Source: an uncultured bacterium (GTDB lineage: Bacteria > Hydrogenedentota > Hydrogenedentia > Hydrogenedentales > Hydrogenedentaceae). From it: a stretch of 58,636 nt of DNA. Positions within the stretch are counted from its first letter, which is position 1. Every line of letters begins with the position of its first letter. A program made the position numbers and the translations under genes. The notes under the pieces were generated by a model, which saw only the letters and a list, made by a program, of their open reading frames with translations, did no database searches and was not told the DNA's origin. Where the stretch lies: assembly GCA_938014335.1 (NCBI GenBank), contig CALLRP010000029.1, positions 1-58,636 of the forward strand. Reading direction: 5' to 3'. Of this stretch, positions 45,483 through 56,340 are shown piece after piece.

Positions 45483-47050
45483 GATTTAACCCTTTCTGAC
45501 AAGGCAGATTGTGCTTTTATATCTTGAACAACAGAACCCCAAACTAATCCCCGAATTTTTTCTTCGGATTCGGGGGGGGTCAGTAAACTCACTATAACTG
45601 TAACAATAACTGAGAAAACAAAGGACCACATAGAAACAAATAAAAACGGGTCTTCTGCAGGGAATAAATTAGGTACGCACCAGAGAACAAAACAGAAAAA
45701 TACACCGGTAATTAAACCTACTAATCCACCCCAACCTGTTGCTCGTTTCCACATAATACCGAGTAGCAAGATAGCCAGTGAAGGCCCCTGAAATAGAGAT
45801 AAAATGGTTTGGATAAAATTATATATCCCTCCGACTCGTGAAATTTGTTCTGCAAAAAGAGCACTACTGATAATAAGGAATAATGTGAAGCCTCGTCCCA
45901 CATAAAGGGCTTGTTTTTCGTCCAGAGATTTCTTTTTACCTAATGTCCAGAGTTTGTTAAATATGTCGGTAACAAATATGGTAGAGGCAGAGCTTAAAGT
46001 TCCAGAGATACTGGACATCAATGCGGCAAAGAGTGCGGCAAACATGAGTCCGCGTAACCCCGGAGGTAACATCATCCGTATCATGGTAGGGATAACTTTA
46101 TCCTGCTCGTGTAATATAAGGTTTCTTTCGTGCAAGTAGACAATAGCACAGAGACCGGGGAGTGCAACCATGAGAGGGATAAAAGATTTCAGGAACCCTG
46201 CCATAAGCATACCTGCTTTGGCATCCCACTCGGAGCGGGCACCTAATGTTCTGTGAACAATGGCCTGATTCCCGCTCATATATGCAATGGCAAGAACAAT
46301 ACCCAAACCGAAAACAATCCCTGTCCATGGGAAAGGATTCTCAGTGCTATTGGGAAGAAGGATGGTAAAATGGTTGGCAAATTCAGGTCCCATCGCTTCG
46401 ATTTTTGCCCTCATCGCACTCCAACCACCGACTTCCCATAAACTCAATGCCAATAAACCTAACCCCCCAACATACATCACGATTAATTGGACTACATCGG
46501 TCATTACTACTGCGGATAGACCTCCCGCAAAGGTATAAAATCCTGTTACTCCTGCCATGACCCAAACTGTATATATGGGCTTATATCCTAAAATGGTATA
46601 GACGAGGTCATCTGCGGTTGTCCATAACATTATCATCAAGGATAGCAACATTACAGAAGTCCAGATAAGGGCATTGATTACCTGAACAGCGGAGTTATAC
46701 CTTCTCCCTAAAAATTCAGGGATGGTAAAAACTCCCGAACGCCAGAAATAAGGAACAAAAATGAATGCGGCGAATACCATGGCGGGCATAGAGCCTAACC
46801 AGTCAAAATTAGCAGCAGATACACCATATTTATAAGCATTCCCAGCGACACCAACAAAATCTAAAGCTCCAATATCACTCACTACAATCGAAAAAGCAAT
46901 CGCCCAAAAAGGTAGAGATTTACCGGAAATAAAAAAGTCACCTGCGTTTTCAATATATTTGCTGGTATATGTTCCTAAGGCAAAACAGCCGACCATATAA
47001 ACACCGATAATTGTTAAATCTATCCAGTGTAGTGTTACATACTCAACCAA
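45479..47050 (-). CDS. Sodium:solute symporter (SSS family)
   Basis: A protein of 523 residues with about 13 membrane segments. It matches the SSS family: DFFISGKSLPFWAIAFSIV at the start, TFAGGLSAVVMTDVVQLIVM in the middle, and ALFAALMSSISGTLSSASTIF. Such proteins take up sugars, amino acids or carboxylates with sodium; the substrate cannot be read. It starts with TTG, but AAAGGAG 7 bases ahead makes this start firm. It is the first gene of a four-gene operon. The upstream spacer is shared with glgX. Confidence 0.88.
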   Translation of the reverse strand: MVEYVTLHWIDLTIIGVYMVGCFALGTYTSKYIENAGDFFISGKSLPFWAIAFSIVVSDIGALDFVGVAGNAYKYGVSAANFDWLGSMPAMVFAAFIFVPYFWRSGVFTIPEFLGRRYNSAVQVINALIWTSVMLLSLMIMLWTTADDLVYTILGYKPIYTVWVMAGVTGFYTFAGGLSAVVMTDVVQLIVMYVGGLGLLALSLWEVGGWSAMRAKIEAMGPEFANHFTILLPNSTENPFPWTGIVFGLGIVLAIAYMSGNQAIVHRTLGARSEWDAKAGMLMAGFLKSFIPLMVALPGLCAIVYLHERNLILHEQDKVIPTMIRMMLPPGLRGLMFAALFAALMSSISGTLSSASTIFVTDIFNKLWTLGKKKSLDEKQALYVGRGFTLFLIISSALFAEQISRVGGIYNFIQTILSLFQGPSLAILLLGIMWKRATGWGGLVGLITGVFFCFVLWCVPNLFPAEDPFLFVSMWSFVFSVIVTVIVSLLTPPESEEKIRGLVWGSVVQDIKAQSALSERVKS

Positions 47051-47057
47051 GGCTTGG

Positions 47058-47064
47058 CTCCTTT
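47058..47064 (-). promoter_or_regulatory. Shine-Dalgarno that sets the TTG start of the symporter
   Basis: On the minus strand AAAGGAG (plus 47058-47064), with 7 bases to the TTG at 47050. There is no ATG near it in frame. Confidence 0.8.
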
Positions 47065-47225
47065 ATTATTTTTCTACTTGTTTTTCATTTAGGATTTTTT
47101 TATACTGGGCTTTCAATAATACTATAAATAGTCCCTCAATGTCGAAAAAAAACTTGTGTGTGGGAAAAAGGAGTTCAAACTCATGTAAAATATATGATAA
47201 ACAACTACTTGGGATACAATAAAAT

Positions 47226-49277
47226 ATGCGTAGGATTAATCCCTCCGAATATGTAATTACACCCGGTCGCCCGTATCCTTTTGGTGCGATTGTTTCTAAC
47301 GATGGGGTTCGGTTTACAATTTTTTCCAGACACGCAACACGAGTATGGCTTGCTCTATTTGAAGACGTTGAAGACACCCATCCCGCATGGGAATTCGAGT
47401 TTGACCCGAAAAGGCACCGTATTGGAGATGTCTGGTCTATATTTATTCAAGGTATTCCTACGGAAGGTATTTTGTATATGTATCGAATGGATGGTCCTTA
47501 TGACCCGCGAGCAGGACATCGTTTTGACCCCTCTATATATTTGCTTGACCCTTACGGAAAAGCTTTCGTTGGAGATGTGGATAAGGGAACTATGAAAACG
47601 GTAGTAGTCCCTGATGACATGGACTGGGAATCGAAACGACCCTCCCATATCCCAATGAATGAATTGATAATTTATGAAACACACGTCCGTGGTTTTACGG
47701 TGCAATCTCCCGGAGTTAAACATCCAGGAACTTATCAGGGATTAATTGAAAAAATTCCTTACCTGAAGGATTTAGGTGTTAATGCAGTTGAATTACTCCC
47801 TATACAAGAGTTTGGTGAACGCCGAATTGGTAGATGCAGTCTGGTAACCAATGAAGAATTAATTAACTATTGGGGATATAGTAACATTGGTTTTTTTGCC
47901 CCAACCCATTGTTACGCGGTTACTCCAAACCGCTATGAACATCTGTCGGAATTTCGCCGTATGGTAGAAGCCTTACATCGGGCAGGAATAGAAATTATTC
48001 TCGATGTCGTTTTCAACCACACATCGGAAGGGAATGAGTTGGGTCCGACTTTGTCTTTTCGAGGAATTGACAACACGATTTATTATTTCTTAGATAAAGA
48101 CGGTCGTTATTTGAATTATTCCGGCTGTGGGAATACCTTAAATTGTAACCATCCTATCGTAAGAGATTTTATTTTAGATTGTCTTCGCTATTGGGTAGCC
48201 GTAATGCATATTGATGGTTTCCGTTTTGACCTTGCTTCCATTTTAGGTAGGGATGAAAAAGGAAACGTTCATCCTGATGCTCCATTGATAAAACGCATTG
48301 CAGAGGATCCCGTGCTACGACATGTAAAACTCATTGCGGAAGCGTGGGATGCCAGCGGAGCTTATCAGGTAGGTTCCTTCGGTGGTTTACGCTGGGCAGA
48401 ATGGAATGGGAAATACCGTGATGATGTCCGACGATACTGGCGAAATGATCCCGGTATGCTTCCTGTTTTTGCTACACGCATTGCAGGTAGTTCGGATTTA
48501 TATCAATGGGGAGGACGAACACCGCTCCATAGTATCAACTTGATTACCTGTCATGATGGATTTACTTTACATGATCTTGTTACTTACTCCCAAAAACATA
48601 ATGAGGCAAATGGTGAAAACAATAGGGATGGGTTGGATGAAAATTTCAGTTGTAATTATGGTATCGAAGGGGAGACAGATGACCCCGAAATAAATAAAAT
48701 ACGAACTCAAATGAAGAAGAATTTTCTGGCGACATTATTCATTTCTTTAGGGGTACCCATGCTTCTTGGTGGTGATGAATTTGGGAGAACACAAAATGGG
48801 AATAATAACGCCTACTGCCAGGATAATAAAATATCATGGTATAACTGGGATTTATTTCAAAAGAATTATGACCTCTTCCAGTTTTGTAAGGGGATGATCC
48901 AGTTTCGTAAAGAAAATCCTGCCGTTCGACAACCCACTTTTTTTGACGGTATCCCTAAATATGGACAGCAAAAATGGGCAGATATTACATGGTTTAATTC
49001 CGAGGGAAATACTGTAAATTGGGATGGAGAAGATTCTGTATTTGGCTGTCGTATTGATTCTGAAGTGAACAATGGTTATGCTTTGTTTATAATATTTAAC
49101 AACACACTTTATGAAAGGAAGTTTTTAGTAACAGCAGAGCCATGGCGAATTCGTGTGAACACTGCGGAATCTCCTCCTCGAGATTACTACGAACGACATC
49201 AAACCCGCCTCCTAACAGAGCGAACGATAACTGTTCAACCTCGTTCTATGATTATCCTTGAAGCAAAGGGCAATTGA
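47226..49277 (+). CDS. glgX: Glycogen debranching enzyme, isoamylase type (GH13)
   Basis: A protein of 683 residues. N-terminal CBM48-like part (RPYPFGAIVSNDGVRFTIFS), then the GH13 barrel with DVVFNHTSEGN, the nucleophile in DGFRFDLAS, the acid/base in IAEAWDASG, and ITCHDGFTLHDL. A C-terminal beta domain ends in VQPRSMIILEAKG. It cleaves alpha-1,6 branches of glycogen. There is no clear Shine-Dalgarno before the ATG (GGGA is 12 bases upstream). It is alone on the plus strand. Confidence 0.93.
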   Translation: MRRINPSEYVITPGRPYPFGAIVSNDGVRFTIFSRHATRVWLALFEDVEDTHPAWEFEFDPKRHRIGDVWSIFIQGIPTEGILYMYRMDGPYDPRAGHRFDPSIYLLDPYGKAFVGDVDKGTMKTVVVPDDMDWESKRPSHIPMNELIIYETHVRGFTVQSPGVKHPGTYQGLIEKIPYLKDLGVNAVELLPIQEFGERRIGRCSLVTNEELINYWGYSNIGFFAPTHCYAVTPNRYEHLSEFRRMVEALHRAGIEIILDVVFNHTSEGNELGPTLSFRGIDNTIYYFLDKDGRYLNYSGCGNTLNCNHPIVRDFILDCLRYWVAVMHIDGFRFDLASILGRDEKGNVHPDAPLIKRIAEDPVLRHVKLIAEAWDASGAYQVGSFGGLRWAEWNGKYRDDVRRYWRNDPGMLPVFATRIAGSSDLYQWGGRTPLHSINLITCHDGFTLHDLVTYSQKHNEANGENNRDGLDENFSCNYGIEGETDDPEINKIRTQMKKNFLATLFISLGVPMLLGGDEFGRTQNGNNNAYCQDNKISWYNWDLFQKNYDLFQFCKGMIQFRKENPAVRQPTFFDGIPKYGQQKWADITWFNSEGNTVNWDGEDSVFGCRIDSEVNNGYALFIIFNNTLYERKFLVTAEPWRIRVNTAESPPRDYYERHQTRLLTERTITVQPRSMIILEAKGN

Positions 49278-49313
49278 CCTGAAATGTCTATAAATAGCAT
49301 CAAAAATGAATAT

Positions 49314-52300
49314 CTATACTATACTATCTGTCTCTACTTCTTCCCAATGTATTTGCTCTAACAAAGATTTAAGTTCTACAAACTCTTTTTGTATCGATTC
49401 AATATGAGAAGATAGATTGTCTGTAAGTCCTCCTCGGAGTTCCTGTTCCATTGTTTTCGAAATATAAGTTAATTTTTGTGCAGAAATAGATGCAGAAGCC
49501 CCTGATAAAGAATGAATAATATGTAATAAGCCTTCATAATCTTTTTCTTCGTATGCTTTCCGTAATTCCTCTATTCTTGCCGGCATATGTTGTATAAACA
49601 CTGTGGTTATACGCTGAACAGTTTTTATTTTACCTCCCGTAATATTTAATGCCTGTTTCAAATCAAATGTAGGGATGGATTCAATATCAATCGATTCGGG
49701 ACCGTGAGGTTGCGTGTAAAAAGTAGGTTCTTTTGAAGTTCCCTTTGTAGTTTCCCCAACCCATTTTTTCAACATCTCAAGAACTTTCGCAGTTTCTATA
49801 GGTTTTGTCAAGTAATCGTCCATTCCTGCAGATAAACATTTTTCACGGTCTCCGTTAAGTGCATGTGCTGTTAACGCAATAATAGGAACATGTATCCCTG
49901 TCGGTTCAATATGTCGTATCTCTCGTGCAGCGGTAAAACCATCTATATAGGGCATTTCACAATCCATGAATATCAAATCAAAATTTTTTCGTCTTACCCA
50001 CTCAATCGCTTCCTGTCCATTAATAGCTATTGTAACTTCACAACCTAAGTCCCGTAATATTTCTGTAGCAACCTGCTGGTTAACAAAATTATCCTCAGCC
50101 AATAAAACCTGTGCGTTAAATGCAGGTTTTTCTTTTGATGCTTCTCTTTGTTCAAATAGGGTATGGCGGGTAATGAGCGTTTCTTTTTCTCCCTTAAGGT
50201 GCGATAACCAAATAGATGCTAAAGCATCCATTAACTCACTTTGACGAATGGGGCGAGTTAGATATCCGGCAAATCCCAAATCAAATAAACGGTGAGCATC
50301 TCCTTTCATACCAAAGGGAGTTACTAAAATCAATACCGTGTCTTTAATTTCCTCATCCTGTTTAATCATTCTTCCTAATGATTCACCCTGAATAGCGGGC
50401 ATCTGGTCATCAATAAGACATATTTGATAAGGAGTTCCTTTTTTGACACCCTCTTTTAAGTAATTGATTGCTTCTGCACTCGCCCCTACTGCATCCACTA
50501 TCATATTCCATGATTGAAGCTGTTCTGTAACCACACTCCGATTGATAGGACTTGGGTCTACTATAAGAACACGAATATCTCGTAAGGATTCTCTATACAA
50601 CGAAGGTTTCGGTAGGGGTTGTGCTTTATCTATCTGCAATATCAAAGAAATAGTGAAACAGGTTCCTTCTTTTTCTTTAGAACGAACGGATATAGTGCCT
50701 TTCATGGCGTCTATAATGAGTTTACAAATCGCCAAACCTAATCCTGTCCCACCATATTGTTTTGCGATAAGGGCATCGGCTTGTTCATATCGTTCAAAAA
50801 TAGCTTCCAATTTTTCCTGGGGAGCTCCAATCCCTGTATCCTCAATCATAATGGAAATAGATGCTTTATCATTTGTAATCCCATCACAATCTACAACTAA
50901 TAATACATACCCATGGTGGGTAAACTTAATCCCATTGCTGATTAAATTAGTTAATACCTGTCGAATTCGTCCGGCATCTCCAACAAACCGCCGGGGACAG
51001 CCTGTCACATAACGCATGTAAATATTTATCCCTTTTCCGTGGGCTAAGGGAGACATTAACTCTATAATTTCTTCGCAAAGAAGTTGCAAATCAAAAGGGA
51101 CAGGCTCGATTTCTATATGCCCCGCTTCTATTTTGGAATAATCTAAGATATCACCAATTAGCCGTAACAAAGATTGCCCGGAACGATGAATGATTTCTAC
51201 CTGCCTTCGTTGAATTTCGGTAAGTTCTGAAGAGAGAAGAAACTCAGACATACCTAAAATACCTGTCATAGGTGTGCGTATCTCATGACTTATATTGGCA
51301 AGGAAATCACTTTTGATTTGGGCTCGTAATTCTGCTTTCTCTTTCGCTTTTTCAAGTTCTTTTTCAATGCGAAGTCGTTCCTGGATCTCTTTTTGTAATA
51401 ATTCGGAAGTCCGACGATGTTCTTCTACCTCTTCCTGCAATTCCTTAGTCCGAATACTTATCTTTTCTTGAAGTTCTTTGTTAATCTTTCGCAATAATTG
51501 GTCTTTGGTCTCGATTTGATAAAGCATCATATTAAATTCATCCGTGAGTATTCCTAATTCATTTGTTGTAAATTTTGTGGCACGAATAGAATAATCTTTT
51601 TCTTCCGAAATTCGTTTCGCCAAGCGAGATAGATGTTCTATAGGGCGAGAAATAACACGATGTAATTTGCTGGAAACCATAAAAGCTATCAGAGAAGAAA
51701 ATAAAAGTATACTGGATATACCTACCCCAAAAACAAGAAGTCTCTGGTAGTAAATATTCTTATCCGTCGCTAAAAATAAAATCGGTATATCATTAAAAGT
51801 TCGTCCTGTTGTGGCTGTTAATGATGCCGGAACATCTAAAGTAATAGGGTAAAAGAGATAGAAATAATTATATCGACTATAATATGAATTAGGAAAGGAA
51901 GGCCTGATAGGAAAATTATATGCACTTTTCTCTTTAAAGTATCGTGCAATAATTTTCCCATTTTTGTTGTATACACATGCCATAGTTACCCGTTCGTTAT
52001 CTTTTAATAATAAATTTAACTCTTTTTCGATTTGTTCACTCGAAGGTTCTCCTTCGCGAAACTTCCGGGCTAAATGTATGTTTAAGTAATGGGCTGTAAT
52101 TTTCAATTCCGTCAATAATGTGTTCTTCAAAAAAGAAATATCAAAAAAGAAAAAAATGGTACATGCAATAAATAAAGCGATAAATGTGGGAACAAGGGAA
52201 AGAATAAAAAGTTGTTGAACTATTGATAGACTTTTGTAGAATGTGGCGAATTGATTTCGAATTTTTTTCAGAGATGTCAACACGATTTTATCAGAGTACC

Positions 52301-52325
52301 TTTCACGCAAATTATCGCTGTTCAT
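49314..52325 (-). CDS. BarA-type hybrid sensor histidine kinase with two receivers and HPt
   Basis: A protein of 1003 residues. Membrane segments at about 36-60 and 197-220 enclose a periplasmic sensor of ~135 residues; then HAMP, a coiled coil, HisKA with histidine in [10 protein letters not shown] (~347), HATPase ([30 protein letters not shown]), a first receiver (~575-695) whose conserved lysine is arginine (LTRPI) so it may not phosphorylate normally, a second complete receiver (~715-835, AEDNFVN, MDCEMP, TKPI), and a C-terminal HPt with [10 protein letters not shown] (~910-925). Its regulator is not next to it. Confidence 0.92.
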   Translation of the reverse strand: MNSDNLRERYSDKIVLTSLKKIRNQFATFYKSLSIVQQLFILSLVPTFIALFIACTIFFFFDISFLKNTLLTELKITAHYLNIHLARKFREGEPSSEQIEKELNLLLKDNERVTMACVYNKNGKIIARYFKEKSAYNFPIRPSFPNSYYSRYNYFYLFYPITLDVPASLTATTGRTFNDIPILFLATDKNIYYQRLLVFGVGISSILLFSSLIAFMVSSKLHRVISRPIEHLSRLAKRISEEKDYSIRATKFTTNELGILTDEFNMMLYQIETKDQLLRKINKELQEKISIRTKELQEEVEEHRRTSELLQKEIQERLRIEKELEKAKEKAELRAQIKSDFLANISHEIRTPMTGILGMSEFLLSSELTEIQRRQVEIIHRSGQSLLRLIGDILDYSKIEAGHIEIEPVPFDLQLLCEEIIELMSPLAHGKGINIYMRYVTGCPRRFVGDAGRIRQVLTNLISNGIKFTHHGYVLLVVDCDGITNDKASISIMIEDTGIGAPQEKLEAIFERYEQADALIAKQYGGTGLGLAICKLIIDAMKGTISVRSKEKEGTCFTISLILQIDKAQPLPKPSLYRESLRDIRVLIVDPSPINRSVVTEQLQSWNMIVDAVGASAEAINYLKEGVKKGTPYQICLIDDQMPAIQGESLGRMIKQDEEIKDTVLILVTPFGMKGDAHRLFDLGFAGYLTRPIRQSELMDALASIWLSHLKGEKETLITRHTLFEQREASKEKPAFNAQVLLAEDNFVNQQVATEILRDLGCEVTIAINGQEAIEWVRRKNFDLIFMDCEMPYIDGFTAAREIRHIEPTGIHVPIIALTAHALNGDREKCLSAGMDDYLTKPIETAKVLEMLKKWVGETTKGTSKEPTFYTQPHGPESIDIESIPTFDLKQALNITGGKIKTVQRITTVFIQHMPARIEELRKAYEEKDYEGLLHIIHSLSGASASISAQKLTYISKTMEQELRGGLTDNLSSHIESIQKEFVELKSLLEQIHWEEVETDSIV

Positions 52326-52810
52326 TATTTTTTATGGAATGAAATGGTATATAAAAATTCTCTAAGATATATATTTTATATTATACGAAAATATAAAAAA
52401 TAAAGCAATTATAAAATTTAATACCATGAATCAAAATAAAATATTTAATGTAATCGGTTATTGCGTATAATTCGGTAATAATAATTGCAATTTTACATTA
52501 TAATGCTATTAATACTTATATTATAATACTACATGTCTCTAATGAATTTATGATTACTTCATTTATTAGTGAACGTAATCACAAAAGGTGCATGTCGAAT
52601 GCATTTAGGGTCTGTGCTTTCTTGGATTTGGGTTTTGTTTTGCTTTTTTACTGAACACAAGTAAGGGGAAAAATAAACTGTAATTTCTATAACTTACAAT
52701 TAATTGAATACTGTGAAGTATTTGATAATAAAATCATTGATTCTTTACAATATAGGCCTATTTCGCCATAGGAATATAAATGGCAAATAAAAGGTAAGAA
52801 AGGGTAAATT
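52326..52810. other. 485-base AT-rich intergenic region
   Basis: The two flanking genes diverge, so both promoters should be here. I see one candidate at 52722-52751; the rest (52330-52700) is AT-rich without a recognisable gene or RNA. Confidence 0.65.
52722..52751 (+). promoter_or_regulatory. Possible promoter for the exported glycosidase-like gene
   Basis: TTGATA (52722-52727), 18 bases, TACAAT (52746-52751), 60 bases before the start. A 10-bp palindrome ATAGGCCTAT (52752-52761) follows. Confidence 0.45.
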
Positions 52811-54670
52811 ATGTTAGAGAGAATCATTTTTTGTTTCCTAATATTGCTTGTTTGTTGTTCTCTGTTTAGTTTTGCCCAGACAGCACAGTTAGGGGCAAAA
52901 TTAGAAGGGAAATCTTCTATGAAACTTTCTATCGAAAAGATTATTTACCGCCCTGCGGAATGGGAAAAAGAAAAAATAAAAGAATTTGAAAGCGATATAG
53001 TTAATAAAGGGGGACTTGTTCATATATATTATCGTAATATTTCGAACGACCCAGTCCGCATTCGTTATTGGCAATGGAATCGTAAGGACCGCTCCCATTG
53101 GATATTAAATCACTTGGTTGCATGGGACCGTTATATTAATCAAACAGTTCAGCCGGGAGAATGGGGTGTACTGGAAATCAATGCGGTGTCCGAAGATTTT
53201 GCTCCCGGGACAAAATTTTCACTACGACTTGTAGATGAGCGTTCACGACTATGTGCTTCTGCGGAAGGAACACTTGTTGCTGACCCATTGCGGATTACTT
53301 ATGTTCATGTTATGCCCGCAATGAAAGAACTGGAAATTTTTATTCGTAACTTTTCAAAAAATACCTATCAATTGAATGAAATTTTATTGTCCTCTGCAAA
53401 TGTAGTATCGACAGAATGGAACACAAAACAAATCGGACCGGGTGAATTGGCAATTACAAAGGTTCAACTTTCCCAACCATTAAATACGGGAACATGGTTC
53501 ATTTCAGGGGTAGAAGTATCCAAAGATAATGGGAAAACAAAAGAAATGTACCTTGCTCATCGGCGAGCTTTTGAAGATTTCTTCCCTATTGGTGTCTGGA
53601 CTAACAGTCCCGACACTTATGAAACATTATATAATCTTCATGTGGATACAATGGTCGAGGGAGGGAAAAAGGATAATCCTTTCTTTACCGAAGTGGCTCC
53701 GAAATACGGTTTCCGTGCGATGGTTCATACCGGTGTCCCTCTGGATGTGGACACGGTTCGTGAGTTTTCAGGGCATCCGCAAGTTGTGTGCTGGATGTTG
53801 CAGGACGAACCGGATTGGGGTACTCCTGCGAATATCATGTTTCTGACAAATCAGCATTTATGCCAGTATGATAATACGAAGCCGACCTTTATAACTTTAT
53901 GTAGAAATATTAAGTTTTTTGAATATGCCTCGATTTGCGATATTCCTTGCCAGGACCATTATTCAGTTACAGCGCCATCCAGCAGTAAATGGCCCAAGCC
54001 CTATGGCACCCGATTAGAGGAAACAGCTTACTATACCCGTGACCTTAAATTGGCGTCTGAGCCCAAGCCTATCTGGGTTTGGAGCCAGGCAATAGCAAAT
54101 TGGGGTGAAAGGCCTAAACGTCCTGTTCCAACACCGGAGGAATTAGGAGCCCAATTGGTGTTAAATTTAGGGGCTGGTGCGAAAGGGATACTCTGGTTTA
54201 ATCATAGTAAAGAAATAGCAGAAAAGTATCCCGAATTAGAACAAGCCATGCAAGGTTGGGGAAGAGTCATGAGTTTATTACGGGATTATTTCCTCAGTTC
54301 CGACCCCATCGATTTTAATGGTTCTGCCTCCGATAATGTACATGTTGCACCTCTGCAAGGTAGAGATTTCATGATTTTATGCATAACAAACATGGACTAT
54401 GAGATACATCCCGAAGCGTATCCTTTCAAAGAAAAGAAGGACTTAAAAATAGAAATAAAACTTCCTATCGATGGCAAATCCCTGTTCGAAATTCGACCGG
54501 AGGGAATAAACCCAATCAAAGCGAATTGGGGAAGAAAAGAAACCTCTTTTATTTTGCCTTATCTAAAATCAGAAACGATTCTTTTTATACATTCACAGGC
54601 CGATATTGAAAACCAACTCAAAACAAAGTGGAACGAAATTTTATCCAAAGAAATTAAACCTTTAAATTAA
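52811..54670 (+). CDS. Exported protein with a glycosidase-like barrel, family unassigned
   Basis: A protein of 619 residues with a signal peptide (about 1-22, ending FSFA-Q). The N-terminal half (to ~245) is beta-rich. Residues ~255-480 look like a (beta/alpha)8 barrel: FPIGVWTNSP, GHPQVVCWMLQDEPDWG with a possible acid/base glutamate, DIPCQDHY, PIWVWSQAIANWGE, and GAKGILWFNHS. The C-terminal ~120 residues are beta-rich. I cannot place it in a named family and do not claim catalysis; GH5- or GH42-like folds are the nearest guess. AAAGGG is 6 bases before the ATG. Confidence 0.65.
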   Translation: MLERIIFCFLILLVCCSLFSFAQTAQLGAKLEGKSSMKLSIEKIIYRPAEWEKEKIKEFESDIVNKGGLVHIYYRNISNDPVRIRYWQWNRKDRSHWILNHLVAWDRYINQTVQPGEWGVLEINAVSEDFAPGTKFSLRLVDERSRLCASAEGTLVADPLRITYVHVMPAMKELEIFIRNFSKNTYQLNEILLSSANVVSTEWNTKQIGPGELAITKVQLSQPLNTGTWFISGVEVSKDNGKTKEMYLAHRRAFEDFFPIGVWTNSPDTYETLYNLHVDTMVEGGKKDNPFFTEVAPKYGFRAMVHTGVPLDVDTVREFSGHPQVVCWMLQDEPDWGTPANIMFLTNQHLCQYDNTKPTFITLCRNIKFFEYASICDIPCQDHYSVTAPSSSKWPKPYGTRLEETAYYTRDLKLASEPKPIWVWSQAIANWGERPKRPVPTPEELGAQLVLNLGAGAKGILWFNHSKEIAEKYPELEQAMQGWGRVMSLLRDYFLSSDPIDFNGSASDNVHVAPLQGRDFMILCITNMDYEIHPEAYPFKEKKDLKIEIKLPIDGKSLFEIRPEGINPIKANWGRKETSFILPYLKSETILFIHSQADIENQLKTKWNEILSKEIKPLN

Positions 54671-54756
54671 AGTCGGTTTTATCTGTTTTATACTACAGGA
54701 ACAACTTTCTGTTTAAAGAACAATATAAGTTTTATTTTATTTTCTCTACATAATTT

Positions 54757-55224
54757 ATGCCTAAAGAGATAGAACATAAATTTTTAGTAATTTCAGATAA
54801 GTGGCGTTCGTTAGTGGTAAACTCTATTCCCATACAACAGGCTTATATTTACACAGGTCCGCCTCTTGCTGTTCGCGTTCGTATCGAGCCCGATAAATGT
54901 ACGCTTAACCTTAAAAAGGCTATCGTAGCTACAGAGAGAGAAGAATTTGAATATGCTATACCCCGAGAGGATGCGGTAGTTTTAATGGAACACTTTTCTA
55001 TCGGTTATATTATTGAAAAAATAAGGCACATAGTGTGGTATCAGGACCAGAGGTGGGAAATTGATGAATTTTTAGGAGTAAATGAGGGATTAATTATTGC
55101 AGAAGTAGAGTTAGAAAGAGAAAAGGAAATAAACACCCCTCCGTGGATAGGAAAAGAGGTAAGTCACGACCCGTGCTATCTTAATTCCCACCTCACATTG
55201 CATCCTTACAAAACATGGCAATGA
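54757..55224 (+). CDS. CYTH-domain protein (inorganic triphosphatase/thiamine-triphosphatase type)
   Basis: A protein of 155 residues, the usual length for a single-domain CYTH enzyme. The N-terminal ExExK signature is EIEHK at residues 4-8; VRVRIEPDKCTLNLKK and EVELERE are further conserved strands of the tunnel. These enzymes hydrolyse triphosphates such as inorganic triphosphate; adenylate cyclase activity exists in some. No Shine-Dalgarno is visible before the ATG. A gap of 86 bases follows the gene before it. Confidence 0.88.
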   Translation: MPKEIEHKFLVISDKWRSLVVNSIPIQQAYIYTGPPLAVRVRIEPDKCTLNLKKAIVATEREEFEYAIPREDAVVLMEHFSIGYIIEKIRHIVWYQDQRWEIDEFLGVNEGLIIAEVELEREKEINTPPWIGKEVSHDPCYLNSHLTLHPYKTWQ

Positions 55225-55365
55225 TAAATAAGTTAAATATCGATTGTCTGTACTCAAAAAAATCCCTTATACAAAATTGAACTAATAATTAAAAAATAAA
55301 TTTAATCCTTTCCCCTCAAATTTTTATATATATATATCGTGTATGGTTCTTAAATGAAGTAGGAT

Positions 55366-56340
55366 TTATAAAGTTCCGAGGAGTGCACTTACCAGATTTG
55401 CTAAAGCGGAAATAACGGGTTCTGTCCCGGGAACATTCTGGTCATACATATCCGGGTCGGGAGTATATTTAATAAATTCAATATGTCCATCCATATATAA
55501 GACATTGCATCCGCCGGGTATATGGTTGAATACCGATTCCTTTGCATTGGGTGTTGAAAAGGTATCTAACATAATCCAGACACTGCTTTGTGCGGAATTT
55601 TTGCCTGCGGGATTATTAATATCTGTAATCAGAAACCTTTCAATACCTTCTCTTAAACGGTATATAATATTTCCACCGCCATTACCGTAGCCAAGCCAGG
55701 GAGCTTTTAATACGGAATCATGGTCCATTACTCTCATTAATGCGGCCGGGTCCGTTTTATTAATATATTTGACGACTTCTTGAGGGAAATCAGTGGCTAA
55801 TGCGTCTAAGGCGGCAAAGAATTGAATAGGAGTCGGAACTAATGGGTCGAAACTCGCACCACCCGCCAGTAAGAGTAAAGAGATAGTAAAGTAGGTCAAA
55901 GATGCTATCGGTTTGAAATTATCAAATACCCAACCGAAATAAATATAACTCGCGTCAATCTCATCACCGATACGAACAAGATTGCCCTCGTTTTCTTCGA
56001 TTCGTTTTCTGTGTTGACTCGCACCCGGGTCGGATGGACAAATAATGATATAGGGGTCAGTTAAATACTCAGGGTAAATAAGGTCTACCTGAGGACCCAC
56101 TGCAAAGGCTTGCTCTTGTGTAGCGGGATTATAAGTTTGCATCGGGGGGAAACGTTCGCCTTTGCTTTCATTCGCATACATTTTGAAAACCAATCCCCAT
56201 TGTTTGAGATTGTTTTGACAAGAGGAGCGACGCGCTGCTTCGCGGGCACGAGCCAGAGCCGGCAATAATATTGCAGCAAGGATGCCGATGATAGCAATCA
56301 CCACCAGCAGTTCGATGAGTGTGAATCCTTTTTTAGTCAT
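55366..56340 (-). CDS. Prepilin-like protein, tandem copy 1
   Basis: A protein of 324 residues with the leader [12 protein letters not shown]. It shares [50 protein letters not shown] and [20 protein letters not shown]. It is strongly alike to the next copy (56829-57812) all along, including the [13 protein letters not shown] and AALDALAT regions, so the two are duplicates. AAGGG is 8 bases before the ATG. A 141-base spacer follows with no clear terminator. Confidence 0.85.
   Translation of the reverse strand: MTKKGFTLIELLVVIAIIGILAAILLPALARAREAARRSSCQNNLKQWGLVFKMYANESKGERFPPMQTYNPATQEQAFAVGPQVDLIYPEYLTDPYIIICPSDPGASQHRKRIEENEGNLVRIGDEIDASYIYFGWVFDNFKPIASLTYFTISLLLLAGGASFDPLVPTPIQFFAALDALATDFPQEVVKYINKTDPAALMRVMDHDSVLKAPWLGYGNGGGNIIYRLREGIERFLITDINNPAGKNSAQSSVWIMLDTFSTPNAKESVFNHIPGGCNVLYMDGHIEFIKYTPDPDMYDQNVPGTEPVISALANLVSALLGTL

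Noticed and set aside
47066..47377. ORF of 103 codons on the minus strand
   Set aside because: It lies in the spacer and antisense to the glgX start; no homology-like features.
50542..51012. ORF of 156 codons on the plus strand
   Set aside because: It is the antisense shadow of the HATPase domain of the hybrid kinase.
55325..55337. Short TA tract
   Set aside because: A simple AT run in a spacer of an AT-leaning genome; no role can be supported.
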